Below, piece by piece: positions 1-5,217 of a stretch of 5,217 nt of DNA. The notes under the pieces were generated by a model. That model saw nothing but the letters and a program-made list of their open reading frames with translations. It did not search any database and had not been told where the DNA came from. The position numbers and the translations under genes are program-made. Within the stretch, counting starts at the first letter, position 1. Every line of letters starts with the position of its first letter. Source of the DNA: Methylobacterium sp. (lineage in GTDB: Bacteria; Pseudomonadota; Alphaproteobacteria; Rhizobiales; Beijerinckiaceae); NCBI GenBank assembly GCA_021154065.1, contig JAJKJG010000187.1:1-5217 (forward strand). The letters are read 5' to 3'.

Positions 1-98
1 CGGCTTTTCTGGGCGGTGAAGAATTCAAGGAAGCGGTAGGCGGCGCGGTCACCAGCGGCGGTGATGAGAGGAGGGGCGTTGGACGAGGCGAAGGTCAG
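1..98 (-). pseudogene. N-terminal fragment of a tyrosine recombinase/integrase, running off the left edge
   Basis: Read on the minus strand, this stretch encodes a peptide containing PPLITAAGDRAAYRFLEFF. It resembles the N-terminal core-binding (SAM-like) region of phage-type tyrosine recombinases, where an A-G-D/E-R ... RFLEFF helix precedes the N-T-R-x-A-Y segment. That second segment and the catalytic R-H-R-Y residues would lie outside the window. The frame is closed upstream by a stop at 159-161 and has no ATG, GTG or TTG between that stop and the edge; only a CTG at 96-98 could start it. An ATG in the same frame at 192-194 is separated from it by the stop. Third codon positions are mostly G/C on this strand, which supports minus-strand coding. 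I infer a 5'-damaged gene, but an unusual CTG start is possible. The family call is by recognition from about 30 residues only. Confidence 0.45.
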
Positions 99-119
99 AA
101 GCTGCCCGGTTCCACAATC

Positions 120-692
120 GCTGGGCTTGCAGGCCCAATCACGCCCTTTCTCAACCTCTCAGGCATTTCGACCACCGGTCTGACGTCCGCTCATGTCGGA
201 GCTGCTGTTTCGGCCGCAGCCTCAGAGGTTCTCATCGCCCTCTATCCTGATTTCCGCCAGATCGTTGACGATGCCCTTCGCGGCTTCGACTTTCCTGCCA
301 GCGATCCAGGTTGGCAGTTCGGCATTCAGGTTGCGCAGCACGCTCTGCAGGACCGCTCGAATGATGGTTCAGATGAGGGCGGCGGAGTTCCCGAAATCAA
401 CCGGTACTGGCGACACCGTGAAGACCCGACCGCCCTTGGACAGGGCTTGCTTGGAGCCCGATGGGGAACTGTGCGCCTGTTCTCGGTGAGCGCCATTCCG
501 CCTATTGCGCATCATCCGGTACCCCGGTCAAATGCTTACAATCGCGCCCATGATCAGGTGCGGGCGAAGGGCAGTCGTATCCTGGAGGAGGGCACGCCTG
601 GTGCAGGCTTCTCCCCGCGCACCATCAGACATCGGCTAGGTACGGGTGCGTCATGGCCATCACGGGGCGTTCGCTCCCGCGTTCACCCTTGA
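120..692 (+). pseudogene. Vanadium-dependent haloperoxidase-like protein, internal fragment without the catalytic domain
   Basis: The plus-strand frame is open from the window edge (base 3) to a stop at 690-692. From about base 120 it resembles the helical N-terminal half of bacterial vanadium-dependent haloperoxidases (PAP2-related). Recognisable parts are an alanine-rich helix ending SEVLIALYPDF, a helix ending in RSNDGSD, then YWRHREDP ... GQGLLGARWGTVRLFSV, matching the family's HRxDPxNPGQG ... WGxVxPFAV segment. A YNRAHDQVRAKG stretch follows, like the helix before the catalytic domain. The vanadate-binding domain (KxxxxxxRP, PSGH, RxxxxxxH) is absent: recognisable similarity stops near base 590 and the frame ends at 692. 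Bases 3 to about 119 of this frame are probably a shadow of the minus-strand integrase fragment. By hand count, 35 of the first 60 codons from base 120 end in G/C, against 51 of 60 in the SDR gene. I infer a gene remnant. The family call is moderately sure; a diverged short protein is the alternative. Confidence 0.5.
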
Positions 693-1100
693 TCTCGAGC
701 CGAGCGCGATTGGCGCTGTCTCCAAGAGGTTAAGTGACTTGACTATATCCTGCACGGCCGCCTTGTACTTCGCGAAATGCGGCGTCCGGATATGCGCCTG
801 ATAGGCTGCTTCGTCCGCGTATATCTCAAAGACGCGGACGCGGGCGGGATTGTGCTTGTCGTGCACGGCGTAGAGCGCGAGGACCCCCGATTCCAAGCGG
901 ATCGAGCCTTCGATCTCCTCCTTCACGGCTGCCTTATATTCGTCGACGCGCGCTGCATCGATTTCGATCTCGGCGATCCGAATATAAAGCTCCTGGCTAG
1001 GCTCCGCGCAGGCGCCGGCTTGCATCGAGGTCAGCATCACAACTCCACAGATTGAGATCCCGAGTCTCCTGGCGCCCTGCTGCTTCCATCGTCCGCTCAT
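660..1100 (-). CDS. Exported antibiotic biosynthesis monooxygenase (ABM) domain protein, putative quinol monooxygenase
   Basis: 146 residues, ATG start. Residues 1-32 form a signal peptide: RR at 11-12, a hydrophobic stretch at 13-30, and a possible cut after A-C-A (30-32). An A-G-A-C sequence at 28-31 could instead be a weak lipobox. Residues 38-135 form one ABM ferredoxin-like domain, with the family's usual FEIYADEAAYQAH (91-103) followed by TPHFAKY (106-112), as in YgiN-type quinol monooxygenases. These act without a metal or flavin on quinol-like aromatics, usually as dimers. The ATG overlaps the stop of the MFS gene as ATGA, and GGAGG lies 5 bases upstream, so translation is probably coupled. 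It is the last gene of the operon. The C-terminal ten or so residues (from about SRSRVNAGANAP) look like extra tail compared with typical family ends, and the 3' end overlaps the convergent remnant by 33 bases. Enzymatic activity and substrate are inferred from family only. Confidence 0.85.
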   Translation of the reverse strand: MSGRWKQQGARRLGISICGVVMLTSMQAGACAEPSQELYIRIAEIEIDAARVDEYKAAVKEEIEGSIRLESGVLALYAVHDKHNPARVRVFEIYADEAAYQAHIRTPHFAKYKAAVQDIVKSLNLLETAPIALGSRSRVNAGANAP

Positions 1101-2308
1101 GCTGCCCTCCCGCGCATCATCGGCAGACCTATTCCGACCGCGCACACGACGATTGCGGCGCTAATCAGGAAAACGGCGCCAAGGCCGGCAGCGCTCGCGG
1201 CGAGGCCGAGCAAAGGGCCTGACGTGCCGAGCGCGAGATCCAGGCAAGCCGTGTAGGCACCCATGGCGACCCCGCGGCTCTCGGGCGGGGCTCTGCGGAC
1301 GGCCTCGACGCCGAAACCGGGAAAGACGAGGGAGTAGCCGAGCCCGGTCAGCCCCGCACCGAGTGCACCGAGCATCGCCGAGGGCGCGAACGCGATCAGG
1401 GCCAAGCCGGCAGCCTCGATCAGCAGCGAGAAGACGGCAACGCGGGCGCCGCCAAACCGGTCCGGCCAATGTCCGAAGAGCGTCCGGGCCGCGATTAGAC
1501 CGACCGCATAGGCGGTGAAGGGTAACCAGACGGGTGTCCACCCCCGCGCAACGAAGAGGAGCGAGGCGAAGGCCGTGATGGCGCCGAACCCGACACTGCT
1601 CAAAGCCGCGCCGAAGCCTGGTTTCCAGATCCGGCGCACCACGGCCAGGATGTTTGCGCCCCCTCGGCGGCTCGGAATGGTCCCCTCCAAGAAGGAGACG
1701 AGGAGCAGCGTGCCGAGCGGCGCCATGGCCGTCGCGGCGGCGACGGCGCCGAAACCACCCGCTTCGTACAGCAGCGTGCCGAGCGGCGCTCCGCCGGCAA
1801 AAGCCGCGAACATTGCCGTGCCCATCCAGGCGATGACCTTGCCGGCATTTTGGCTGCCGACCCGTACCAGACCCCAGGTCGTCGCACCCGTGATCATGAA
1901 GCTCTCGGCGGCTCCGAGAACGGCGCGTCCAGCCAGCAGGACGGAAATCCCGATGATAGGAGCGGTCGTGAACAGGAGAGACAGCCAATAGAGCGCTCCG
2001 GCGAGAGCCGCGCCTGCGAGGCCAAGCATCACGGCCCGCTTCGCACCATGACGGTCGGCGACGCCACCCGCCCAAAGGCGCGCCAGGAGGGCCGAAGCGA
2101 ACTGGAAGCCCGCGACGACCCCCACCATGATGGGCCCGAAGCCGAGCCCATCATGCACGTGAAGCGGCAGGACCGGCATCGCGGCGCCGATCAGGACGAA
2201 CCCGACCAGCACGACACCCATCAGCGGCAAGAGCGCGACGATGACGGCCGTGCCTACCGCGGATTCATCCGCCCGCCCGGTCATCGCCTCGGACACTGCG
2301 ATCCCCAC
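1097..2308 (-). CDS. MFS transporter of the YfcJ/YhhS family
   Basis: 403 residues if started at GTG 2308, or 395 from ATG 2284. The hydrophobic pattern fits 12 membrane helices in the inner membrane. The loop 2-3 motif GGVADRHGAKR (81-91) is the classic MFS motif A, repeated in weaker form as PDRFGG in the second half. Segments GAAESFMITG (132-141), GKVIAWMG (156-163) and GAPLG (173-177) line up, from memory, with E. coli YfcJ/YhhS, drug/sugar-type proton-driven exporters often labelled as arabinose efflux transporters. The gene starts 13 bases after the CMD gene and its stop overlaps the ABM start, so it is inside the operon and probably moves the pathway's substrate or product. GTG 2308 is preferred because GAGGG lies 7 bases upstream; ATG 2284 has only a too-close GAGG. 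A frame reaching up to 2404 overlaps the CMD gene and is unlikely. Substrate unknown. Confidence 0.9.
   Translation of the reverse strand: MGIAVSEAMTGRADESAVGTAVIVALLPLMGVVLVGFVLIGAAMPVLPLHVHDGLGFGPIMVGVVAGFQFASALLARLWAGGVADRHGAKRAVMLGLAGAALAGALYWLSLLFTTAPIIGISVLLAGRAVLGAAESFMITGATTWGLVRVGSQNAGKVIAWMGTAMFAAFAGGAPLGTLLYEAGGFGAVAAATAMAPLGTLLLVSFLEGTIPSRRGGANILAVVRRIWKPGFGAALSSVGFGAITAFASLLFVARGWTPVWLPFTAYAVGLIAARTLFGHWPDRFGGARVAVFSLLIEAAGLALIAFAPSAMLGALGAGLTGLGYSLVFPGFGVEAVRRAPPESRGVAMGAYTACLDLALGTSGPLLGLAASAAGLGAVFLISAAIVVCAVGIGLPMMRGRAA
1106..1110 (-). promoter_or_regulatory. Ribosome binding site of the ABM gene
   Basis: GGAGG on the minus strand, 5 bases before the ATG at 1100. It lies inside the 3' end of the MFS gene and fixes the start at 1100 rather than at the upstream in-frame candidate at 1145, which would run deep into the MFS gene. 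Confidence 0.75.
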
Positions 2309-2315
2309 CGTCGCG

Positions 2316-2320
2316 CCCTC
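2316..2320 (-). promoter_or_regulatory. Ribosome binding site favouring the GTG start of the MFS gene
   Basis: GAGGG on the minus strand, 7 bases before GTG 2308 and right after the CMD stop codon. The next in-frame ATG (2284) has its nearest purine-rich GAGG only 2 bases away, so the GTG start is the better supported one. The choice changes only eight residues. Confidence 0.5.
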
Positions 2321-2321
2321 A

Positions 2322-3098
2322 TCACTTCGCGCGGGCGTCAAAGACGGTCTTGGCGACCGGCACGGTCGAGAAGGCGTTGGGCCAGCCCGCATAGAAGGCA
2401 ACATGCGAGATCACCTCGGAGGCCTGTTCCTTCGTGAGGCCGTTATCCATCGCGCGTCCCAAGTGATAGCCGACCTGGCCGGTCTGTCCGGAAGCGATCA
2501 GCGAGCTGACGGTGATCAGGCTGCGATCCCGCGGTGCGAGGCCAGGCCGAAGCCAGAGATCGCGGAACAGCATGTTCGTCGTGTCGTTCACGAGGCTGGG
2601 CGAGATCGGACCGGCGCTCTCCTGTACGCGCGTTGCGCGATCGGCCTCCTGCGCCTCGTTCAGCGGCAGCTTCGGTCCTGTCACAGGCGCCATCTGATCC
2701 GGCCCGATGCCACGCTGCGCGAAGATGTCCTGGGCCGGACCGATCGCCGCGAACGCATTCGCCCAGCCGGAGTAGAACGCCAGATGCGTGATGATCTCTG
2801 AGATCTCGCTCGGCTTCACACCGTTATCGAGGGCCTGACCGATGTAATAGGTTAGCGGCATTGATTGATTGCGGGCGATCAGGACCGCGATGGTGACGAG
2901 GCTCCGGTCGCGCTTCGACAGGCCCGGGCGATTCCAGACGTCGCCGTAGAGGTTCTGCTGCGTATACGCCTCCAAAGCCGGCGCGACCGCGCGGACATCC
3001 TCCTGCGACAACCGGCGCCCGCCGACATTCGGCTGCTGCGCCTCGGCGGCTGTAGCGCCGAGAACCATCGATGCGAAAGTCAGGATCAGGTTCTTCAT
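2322..3098 (-). CDS. Exported tandem carboxymuconolactone decarboxylase (CMD) family protein
   Basis: 258 residues, ATG start with GGAGG (3104-3108) 5 bases upstream. Residues 1-20 are a signal peptide with a clear A-E-A cleavage site before QQ. Two CMD domains follow, about 40-125 and 168-250, related by internal duplication: WNRPGLSKRDRSLVT (55-69) against WLRPGLAPRDRSLIT (182-196), and ISEIITHLAFYSGWANAF (99-116) against ASEVISHVAFYAGWPNAF (226-243). The protein has no cysteine, so it lacks the CxxC redox pair of AhpD and is not a peroxidase of that kind. Family members include 4-carboxymuconolactone decarboxylase (PcaC), but the signal peptide and double domain set this one apart, and no pca genes are nearby. 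It sits 54 bases after the SDR gene and 13 before the MFS gene. The exact reaction is unknown. I would not call it pcaC. Confidence 0.88.
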   Translation of the reverse strand: MKNLILTFASMVLGATAAEAQQPNVGGRRLSQEDVRAVAPALEAYTQQNLYGDVWNRPGLSKRDRSLVTIAVLIARNQSMPLTYYIGQALDNGVKPSEISEIITHLAFYSGWANAFAAIGPAQDIFAQRGIGPDQMAPVTGPKLPLNEAQEADRATRVQESAGPISPSLVNDTTNMLFRDLWLRPGLAPRDRSLITVSSLIASGQTGQVGYHLGRAMDNGLTKEQASEVISHVAFYAGWPNAFSTVPVAKTVFDARAK

Positions 3099-3152
3099 GG
3101 GTTCCTCCGGGAATTAGGTTTCGGAAGTCGGCGAGGCGCCACCGTCGCGGTC

Positions 3153-3914
3153 TCAATGGGCGGTGAAGCCGCCATCGACGGCGAGGGCGTGTCCGATGAC
3201 GAAGCTCGCCCCAGGGCTGCACAGCCAGAGAACGGCGGAGGCGATCTCCTCCGGACGACCCAGCCGTCCGATGGGCTGCTCTCGCATAATGACATCCATA
3301 GCCTCGGGCTGCTTCTCCAGCATCTCGGCGACCATGGGCGTGTCGATCGTGCCCGGGCAGATCGCGTTGATGCGGATGCCACGCGACGCGTATTCGAGGG
3401 CGGCGCTCTTCGTGAGCCCAATCACGCCGTGTTTCGAGCCGTGATAGATCGCGCGGAACGGCAGGCCGACGAGGCCGCCGAGCGACGAGCAGTTGACGAT
3501 CGCGCCGCTGCCCTGCTCGCGCATCCGGCGCAGCTCGTATTTCATGCAGTTCCAGACGCCACGCAGGTTGACGCCGTTGACGCGGTCGAAGTCCTCCCCG
3601 CTTGCATCGGCGGTGTCGGCAGGCGGTGCCTGGATGCCGGCATTGTTGAAGGCGGCGTCGAGGCGACCAAAGGCGGAGATGGCCCGGTCGACCATGGCCG
3701 CGACCTGCCTTTCATCGGCGACGTCGCAATGGACGCCGATCACGCTGTGCCCTGCTTCGATGAGGTCGTCGGTCGCTTGGCGGAGGGCTTCGTCGTTGGT
3801 GTCGGCGAGCACGACCGAAGCACCGGCCTCGGCGAAGGCCTTGGCGGTAGCCAAACCCATGCCCATCGCGGCGCCCGTCACGAGCGCCACCTGGCCGTTG
3901 AAGGAGTCATTCAT
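3153..3914 (-). CDS. Short-chain dehydrogenase/reductase (SDR), classical type
   Basis: 253 residues, the usual length for a classical SDR, and cytoplasmic, since no signal peptide is present. The Rossmann-fold cofactor motif TGAAMGMG is at 13-20, NNAG at 90-93, and the catalytic set is Asn116, Ser144, Tyr157 and Lys161 (Y-H-G-S-K). The C-P-G-T segment follows the active site, and the end GHALAVDGGFTAH is typical. Asp38 at the end of the second strand (VVLAD) points to NAD(H) rather than NADP(H). All key residues are present, so it should be active as an oxidoreductase on an alcohol or ketone; the substrate is unknown. The start at 3914 is chosen for its AAGGA site. A GTG at 3947 in the same frame overlaps the cupin stop and adds 11 residues foreign to the family. 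It lies 29 bases after the cupin gene and is the only clearly cytoplasmic enzyme of the operon. Confidence 0.93.
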   Translation of the reverse strand: MNDSFNGQVALVTGAAMGMGLATAKAFAEAGASVVLADTNDEALRQATDDLIEAGHSVIGVHCDVADERQVAAMVDRAISAFGRLDAAFNNAGIQAPPADTADASGEDFDRVNGVNLRGVWNCMKYELRRMREQGSGAIVNCSSLGGLVGLPFRAIYHGSKHGVIGLTKSAALEYASRGIRINAICPGTIDTPMVAEMLEKQPEAMDVIMREQPIGRLGRPEEIASAVLWLCSPGASFVIGHALAVDGGFTAH

Positions 3915-3922
3915 CGACTTGA

Positions 3923-3927
3923 TCCTT
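3923..3927 (-). promoter_or_regulatory. Ribosome binding site of the SDR gene
   Basis: AAGGA on the minus strand, 8 bases before ATG 3914, in the 29-base gap after the cupin stop. It decides for the ATG over the GTG at 3947. Confidence 0.65.
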
Positions 3928-3943
3928 TGCTGGTGGCTCGCTT

Positions 3944-4405
3944 TCACTTCGCGAATTGCTCGTCGTCGACCTTCTCCATCCAGTCGACGTTCTTGCCGTC
4001 CACGACCTCGGTGATGGCGAGATGGCTCATGCCGGTCTTATCCGTGGCTCCGTGCCAATGCTTCACGTCAGGTGCGATCCAGACGACATCGCCTGTCTTG
4101 ATTTCGCGCTTCGCCTGGCCCCATTCCTGGACCCATCCCGAACCGAAAGTGACGATCAGCACTTGGCCGGCGGGATGCGTGTGCCAGGCGGCGCGCGAGC
4201 CCGGCTCGAAGGTGACGTGCCCGGCCGTCACCCTGCTCTGCTCGGCGCCGCCGAATTGCGGATCGACCCGCACGGGTCCCGTGAAATAGGCCTCGGGACC
4301 CTTGGCGGATGGGCGCGATCCGTTCGGCCAGACCTGAACGCCCTGCGCGAGCGCACCGCCTGCGAGAAGCGACGACGAAACGAGGGCTGCGGTGAGTTGC
4401 TTCAT
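3944..4405 (-). CDS. Exported cupin, (R)-hydroxynitrile lyase-like (metal-dependent)
   Basis: 153 residues. Residues 1-20 are a signal peptide (MKQL, hydrophobic 5-20, A-L-A before QG). One small cupin domain occupies about 55-135. The first motif is H75-T-H77-P-A-G-Q81 and the second holds H116 (KHWH). This H-x-H-x3-Q ... H spacing is that of the manganese cupin hydroxynitrile lyases such as GtHNL, where from memory the ligands are His53, His55, Gln59 and His94; a constant offset of 22 fits all four. His128 falls at the place of the active-site His106. These bacterial proteins are often named (R)-mandelonitrile lyase, though for most the natural substrate is unknown. The start at 4405 is chosen because AGGAG lies 7 bases upstream and the signal peptide begins there; the upstream in-frame GTG at 4438 overlaps the preceding gene's stop. 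The mature protein has no cysteine. Metal binding is well supported, cyanohydrin cleavage only inferred. Confidence 0.9.
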   Translation of the reverse strand: MKQLTAALVSSSLLAGGALAQGVQVWPNGSRPSAKGPEAYFTGPVRVDPQFGGAEQSRVTAGHVTFEPGSRAAWHTHPAGQVLIVTFGSGWVQEWGQAKREIKTGDVVWIAPDVKHWHGATDKTGMSHLAITEVVDGKNVDWMEKVDDEQFAK

Positions 4406-4412
4406 GATGTGT

Positions 4413-4417
4413 CTCCT
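4413..4417 (-). promoter_or_regulatory. Ribosome binding site of the cupin gene
   Basis: AGGAG on the minus strand, 7 bases before ATG 4405. It settles the start at the signal peptide methionine rather than at 4438. Confidence 0.75.
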
Positions 4418-4434
4418 GTTGTCGGTGCCCGGAG

Positions 4435-4971
4435 TCACGGGTGGGTCCGGTCTGCGGTCGGCGGGGCGTCGCGCTCGACCGTCACCGGGATCGGTCCGGC
4501 CTGCTGCAAGGCGGCGAGGTCGCCATCGAGGCGGCCGAGCTTGATGAGGCCGGGCGAGTAGCGGAAATCCTGATAGAAGATCGCGAGGTTGCCCCAGGGC
4601 GCGTAATAGGCGATGTCCCTTGCCCGCGGGACGAAGCCGTCCGGCGCGTTCTCCGTCGACAGCCGCTTTGGCAGGTCGCTGATCTTCTCGGTCGATGCGT
4701 AGTCCTTGAGGATCAGGGTCAGCGGGAGAAGCGAGGCAAAATCGCGAGCCGTCGGATTGTCGCCCAGGGTCGCGGTGAAGCTGCGTCCGTCTTCCGTCGC
4801 CATCTTGAATTTCATAGTTCTGGCCTCATAGGCATGACCCCGATCGAGAGTGCCGAGGAGGGCCGATGCCGAGATCCATGTCACGAGCATCGCCCTCCGA
4901 GCGGCGCCGTCCCGGCGCCTCTGCGAGCGGTGCAACCTGTCTCCCGCGAGCTCCACGGTTGTTCCCCTCAT
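4435..4971 (-). CDS. Cyclophilin-like fold protein, probably exported
   Basis: 178 residues from ATG 4971. From residue 53 (MKFKM) to about 165 it matches the cyclophilin-like family (Cyclophil_like2/TM1367 type): a beta-strand followed by DNPTARDF, LLPLTL (81-86), EKISDLP, and the signature YYAPWGNLAIFY (122-133) with DFRYSPGLIKLG behind it. The fold resembles peptidyl-prolyl isomerases but usually lacks their active site; the function is unknown. Before it lies a hydrophobic stretch (LVTWISASALLG, 29-40) and H-A-Y-E-A, which fit a signal peptide preceded by several arginines. The start is uncertain: ATG 5004 and TTG 5013 lie further up; ATG 4890 has GGAGG but only 3 bases away and no positive charge before the hydrophobic part; ATG 4815 has GAGG at 8 bases but removes the signal peptide. 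It is the first gene of the operon, 29 bases before the cupin gene. Confidence 0.8.
   Translation of the reverse strand: MRGTTVELAGDRLHRSQRRRDGAARRAMLVTWISASALLGTLDRGHAYEARTMKFKMATEDGRSFTATLGDNPTARDFASLLPLTLILKDYASTEKISDLPKRLSTENAPDGFVPRARDIAYYAPWGNLAIFYQDFRYSPGLIKLGRLDGDLAALQQAGPIPVTVERDAPPTADRTHP
4894..4898 (-). promoter_or_regulatory. Possible ribosome binding site inside the N-terminal part of the cyclophilin-like gene
   Basis: GGAGG on the minus strand, 3 bases before the in-frame ATG at 4890. If used, the protein would start directly at the hydrophobic part of its signal peptide (MLVTWIS). The spacing is short, so this is only one candidate start. Confidence 0.3.
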
Positions 4972-5114
4972 TGCTGCACGGTCGCGAGCCGAAGCCCCGA
5001 CCATGAGCGTCAATGTAGAGGGGAAGCGTCCTGCGGATTACACGCCCGGACGCGCATGAACTTGTGAGGGATGCTCAGGAATGCGGGCTGTTTCGGACCG
5101 TGGCGCCCCGGGTT

Positions 5115-5217
5115 TCAAAGGCCCAGCGGCCTCATCTCCCGGATGTGTTCGATGAGGAATTTCAGTCCCACGGGGACGTGCCGCCGGCCCGAATAATAGA
5201 TGTGGTAGCCAGGCCCC
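5115..5217 (-). CDS. LysR-family transcriptional regulator, C-terminal end (cut by the right edge)
   Basis: The last 33 codons of a minus-strand gene ending in TGA at 5115-5117. The peptide contains PGYHIYYSGRRHVPVGLKF followed by LIEHIREMRPLGL, the typical end of the LysR substrate-binding domain: a Y-x-x-Y-x-x-x-R-x-x-P strand-turn followed by the closing helix that contains F(I/L)x(F/H)(L/I)RE. The DNA-binding helix-turn-helix would lie beyond the window. It points the same way as the operon, with about 140 bases between its stop and the chosen start of the cyclophilin-like gene. Control of the operon by this protein is inference from position; LysR regulators are more often divergent from their targets, so it may also regulate a gene outside the window. 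Confidence 0.8.
   Translation of the reverse strand, partial: GPGYHIYYSGRRHVPVGLKFLIEHIREMRPLGL

Noticed and set aside
193..489. A 98-residue plus-strand open frame in another phase at the left
   Set aside because: Ser/Arg-rich translation with no family resemblance; it overlaps the frame that matches haloperoxidases, which is the better reading.
1850..2801. Plus-strand open frames of 195 and 186 residues opposite the MFS and CMD genes
   Set aside because: Low-complexity, Arg/Asp-rich translations without domains; shadows of the minus-strand genes.
2322..3098. Naming the CMD protein pcaC
   Set aside because: It has a signal peptide and two domains, and there are no protocatechuate-pathway neighbours, so the symbol would mislead.
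2865..4289. A 474-residue plus-strand open frame opposite the CMD, SDR and cupin genes
   Set aside because: It is antisense to three genes with clear family motifs and ribosome sites, and its translation shows no recognisable domain. Long antisense frames are expected in GC-rich coding DNA.
3956..5067. Plus-strand open frames of 201 and 208 residues opposite the cupin and cyclophilin-like genes
   Set aside because: No domain or ribosome site; they mirror well-supported minus-strand genes.
4972..5114. Promoter or LysR operator between the LysR gene and the operon
   Set aside because: On the minus strand a TGTAAT and a TTGACG can be found, but not at a proper -35/-10 spacing to each other, and I see no convincing T-N11-A dyad. 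Promoter position remains open.
5085..5117. Terminator after the LysR stop codon
   Set aside because: GC-rich bases around CCCGGGG follow the stop, but there is no stem-loop with a T-run.
1..5217. CRISPR array, tRNA, rRNA or insertion-sequence ends
   Set aside because: No direct-repeat array, no cloverleaf-like or rRNA-like segment, and no terminal inverted repeats were seen on reading both strands.

Overview
The window is GC-rich bacterial DNA with mostly G/C third codon positions in its main genes. Gene content (tandem-CMD, YfcJ/YhhS-type MFS, cupin hydroxynitrile-lyase-like protein, LysR regulator) suggests a proteobacterium, most likely an alphaproteobacterium of the Rhizobiales type. 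That placement is inference; there is no rRNA or marker gene.

Right and centre (about 660-5217): seven genes lie on the minus strand, read right to left. They are the C-terminal end of a LysR-type regulator (cut by the window edge), a cyclophilin-like fold protein, a cupin resembling Mn-dependent (R)-hydroxynitrile lyases, a classical NAD-type SDR, a tandem carboxymuconolactone-decarboxylase (CMD) protein, a YfcJ/YhhS-family MFS exporter, and an antibiotic-biosynthesis-monooxygenase (ABM) protein. From the cyclophilin-like gene on, gaps are 29, 29, 54 and 13 bases, and the last pair overlaps by 4 bases, so these six look like one operon. Four products (cyclophilin-like, cupin, CMD, ABM) begin with signal peptides, and all four are cysteine-free in their mature parts. 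The SDR has no signal peptide and the MFS protein sits in the inner membrane. The set reads as an exported small-molecule conversion or detoxification module, coupled to a cytoplasmic oxidoreductase and an exporter and probably controlled by the LysR protein. The substrate cannot be read from the sequence.

Left (1 to about 690): no intact gene is visible. The minus strand at the edge carries what looks like the N-terminal start of a tyrosine recombinase/integrase without a usual start codon. The plus strand then carries the middle part of a vanadium-dependent haloperoxidase-like protein, with no catalytic PAP2-type domain behind it. This fragment has clearly lower third-position GC than the operon, and its frame runs tail-to-tail into the ABM gene. 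It looks like a scar of past insertion or deletion at the operon's downstream border.
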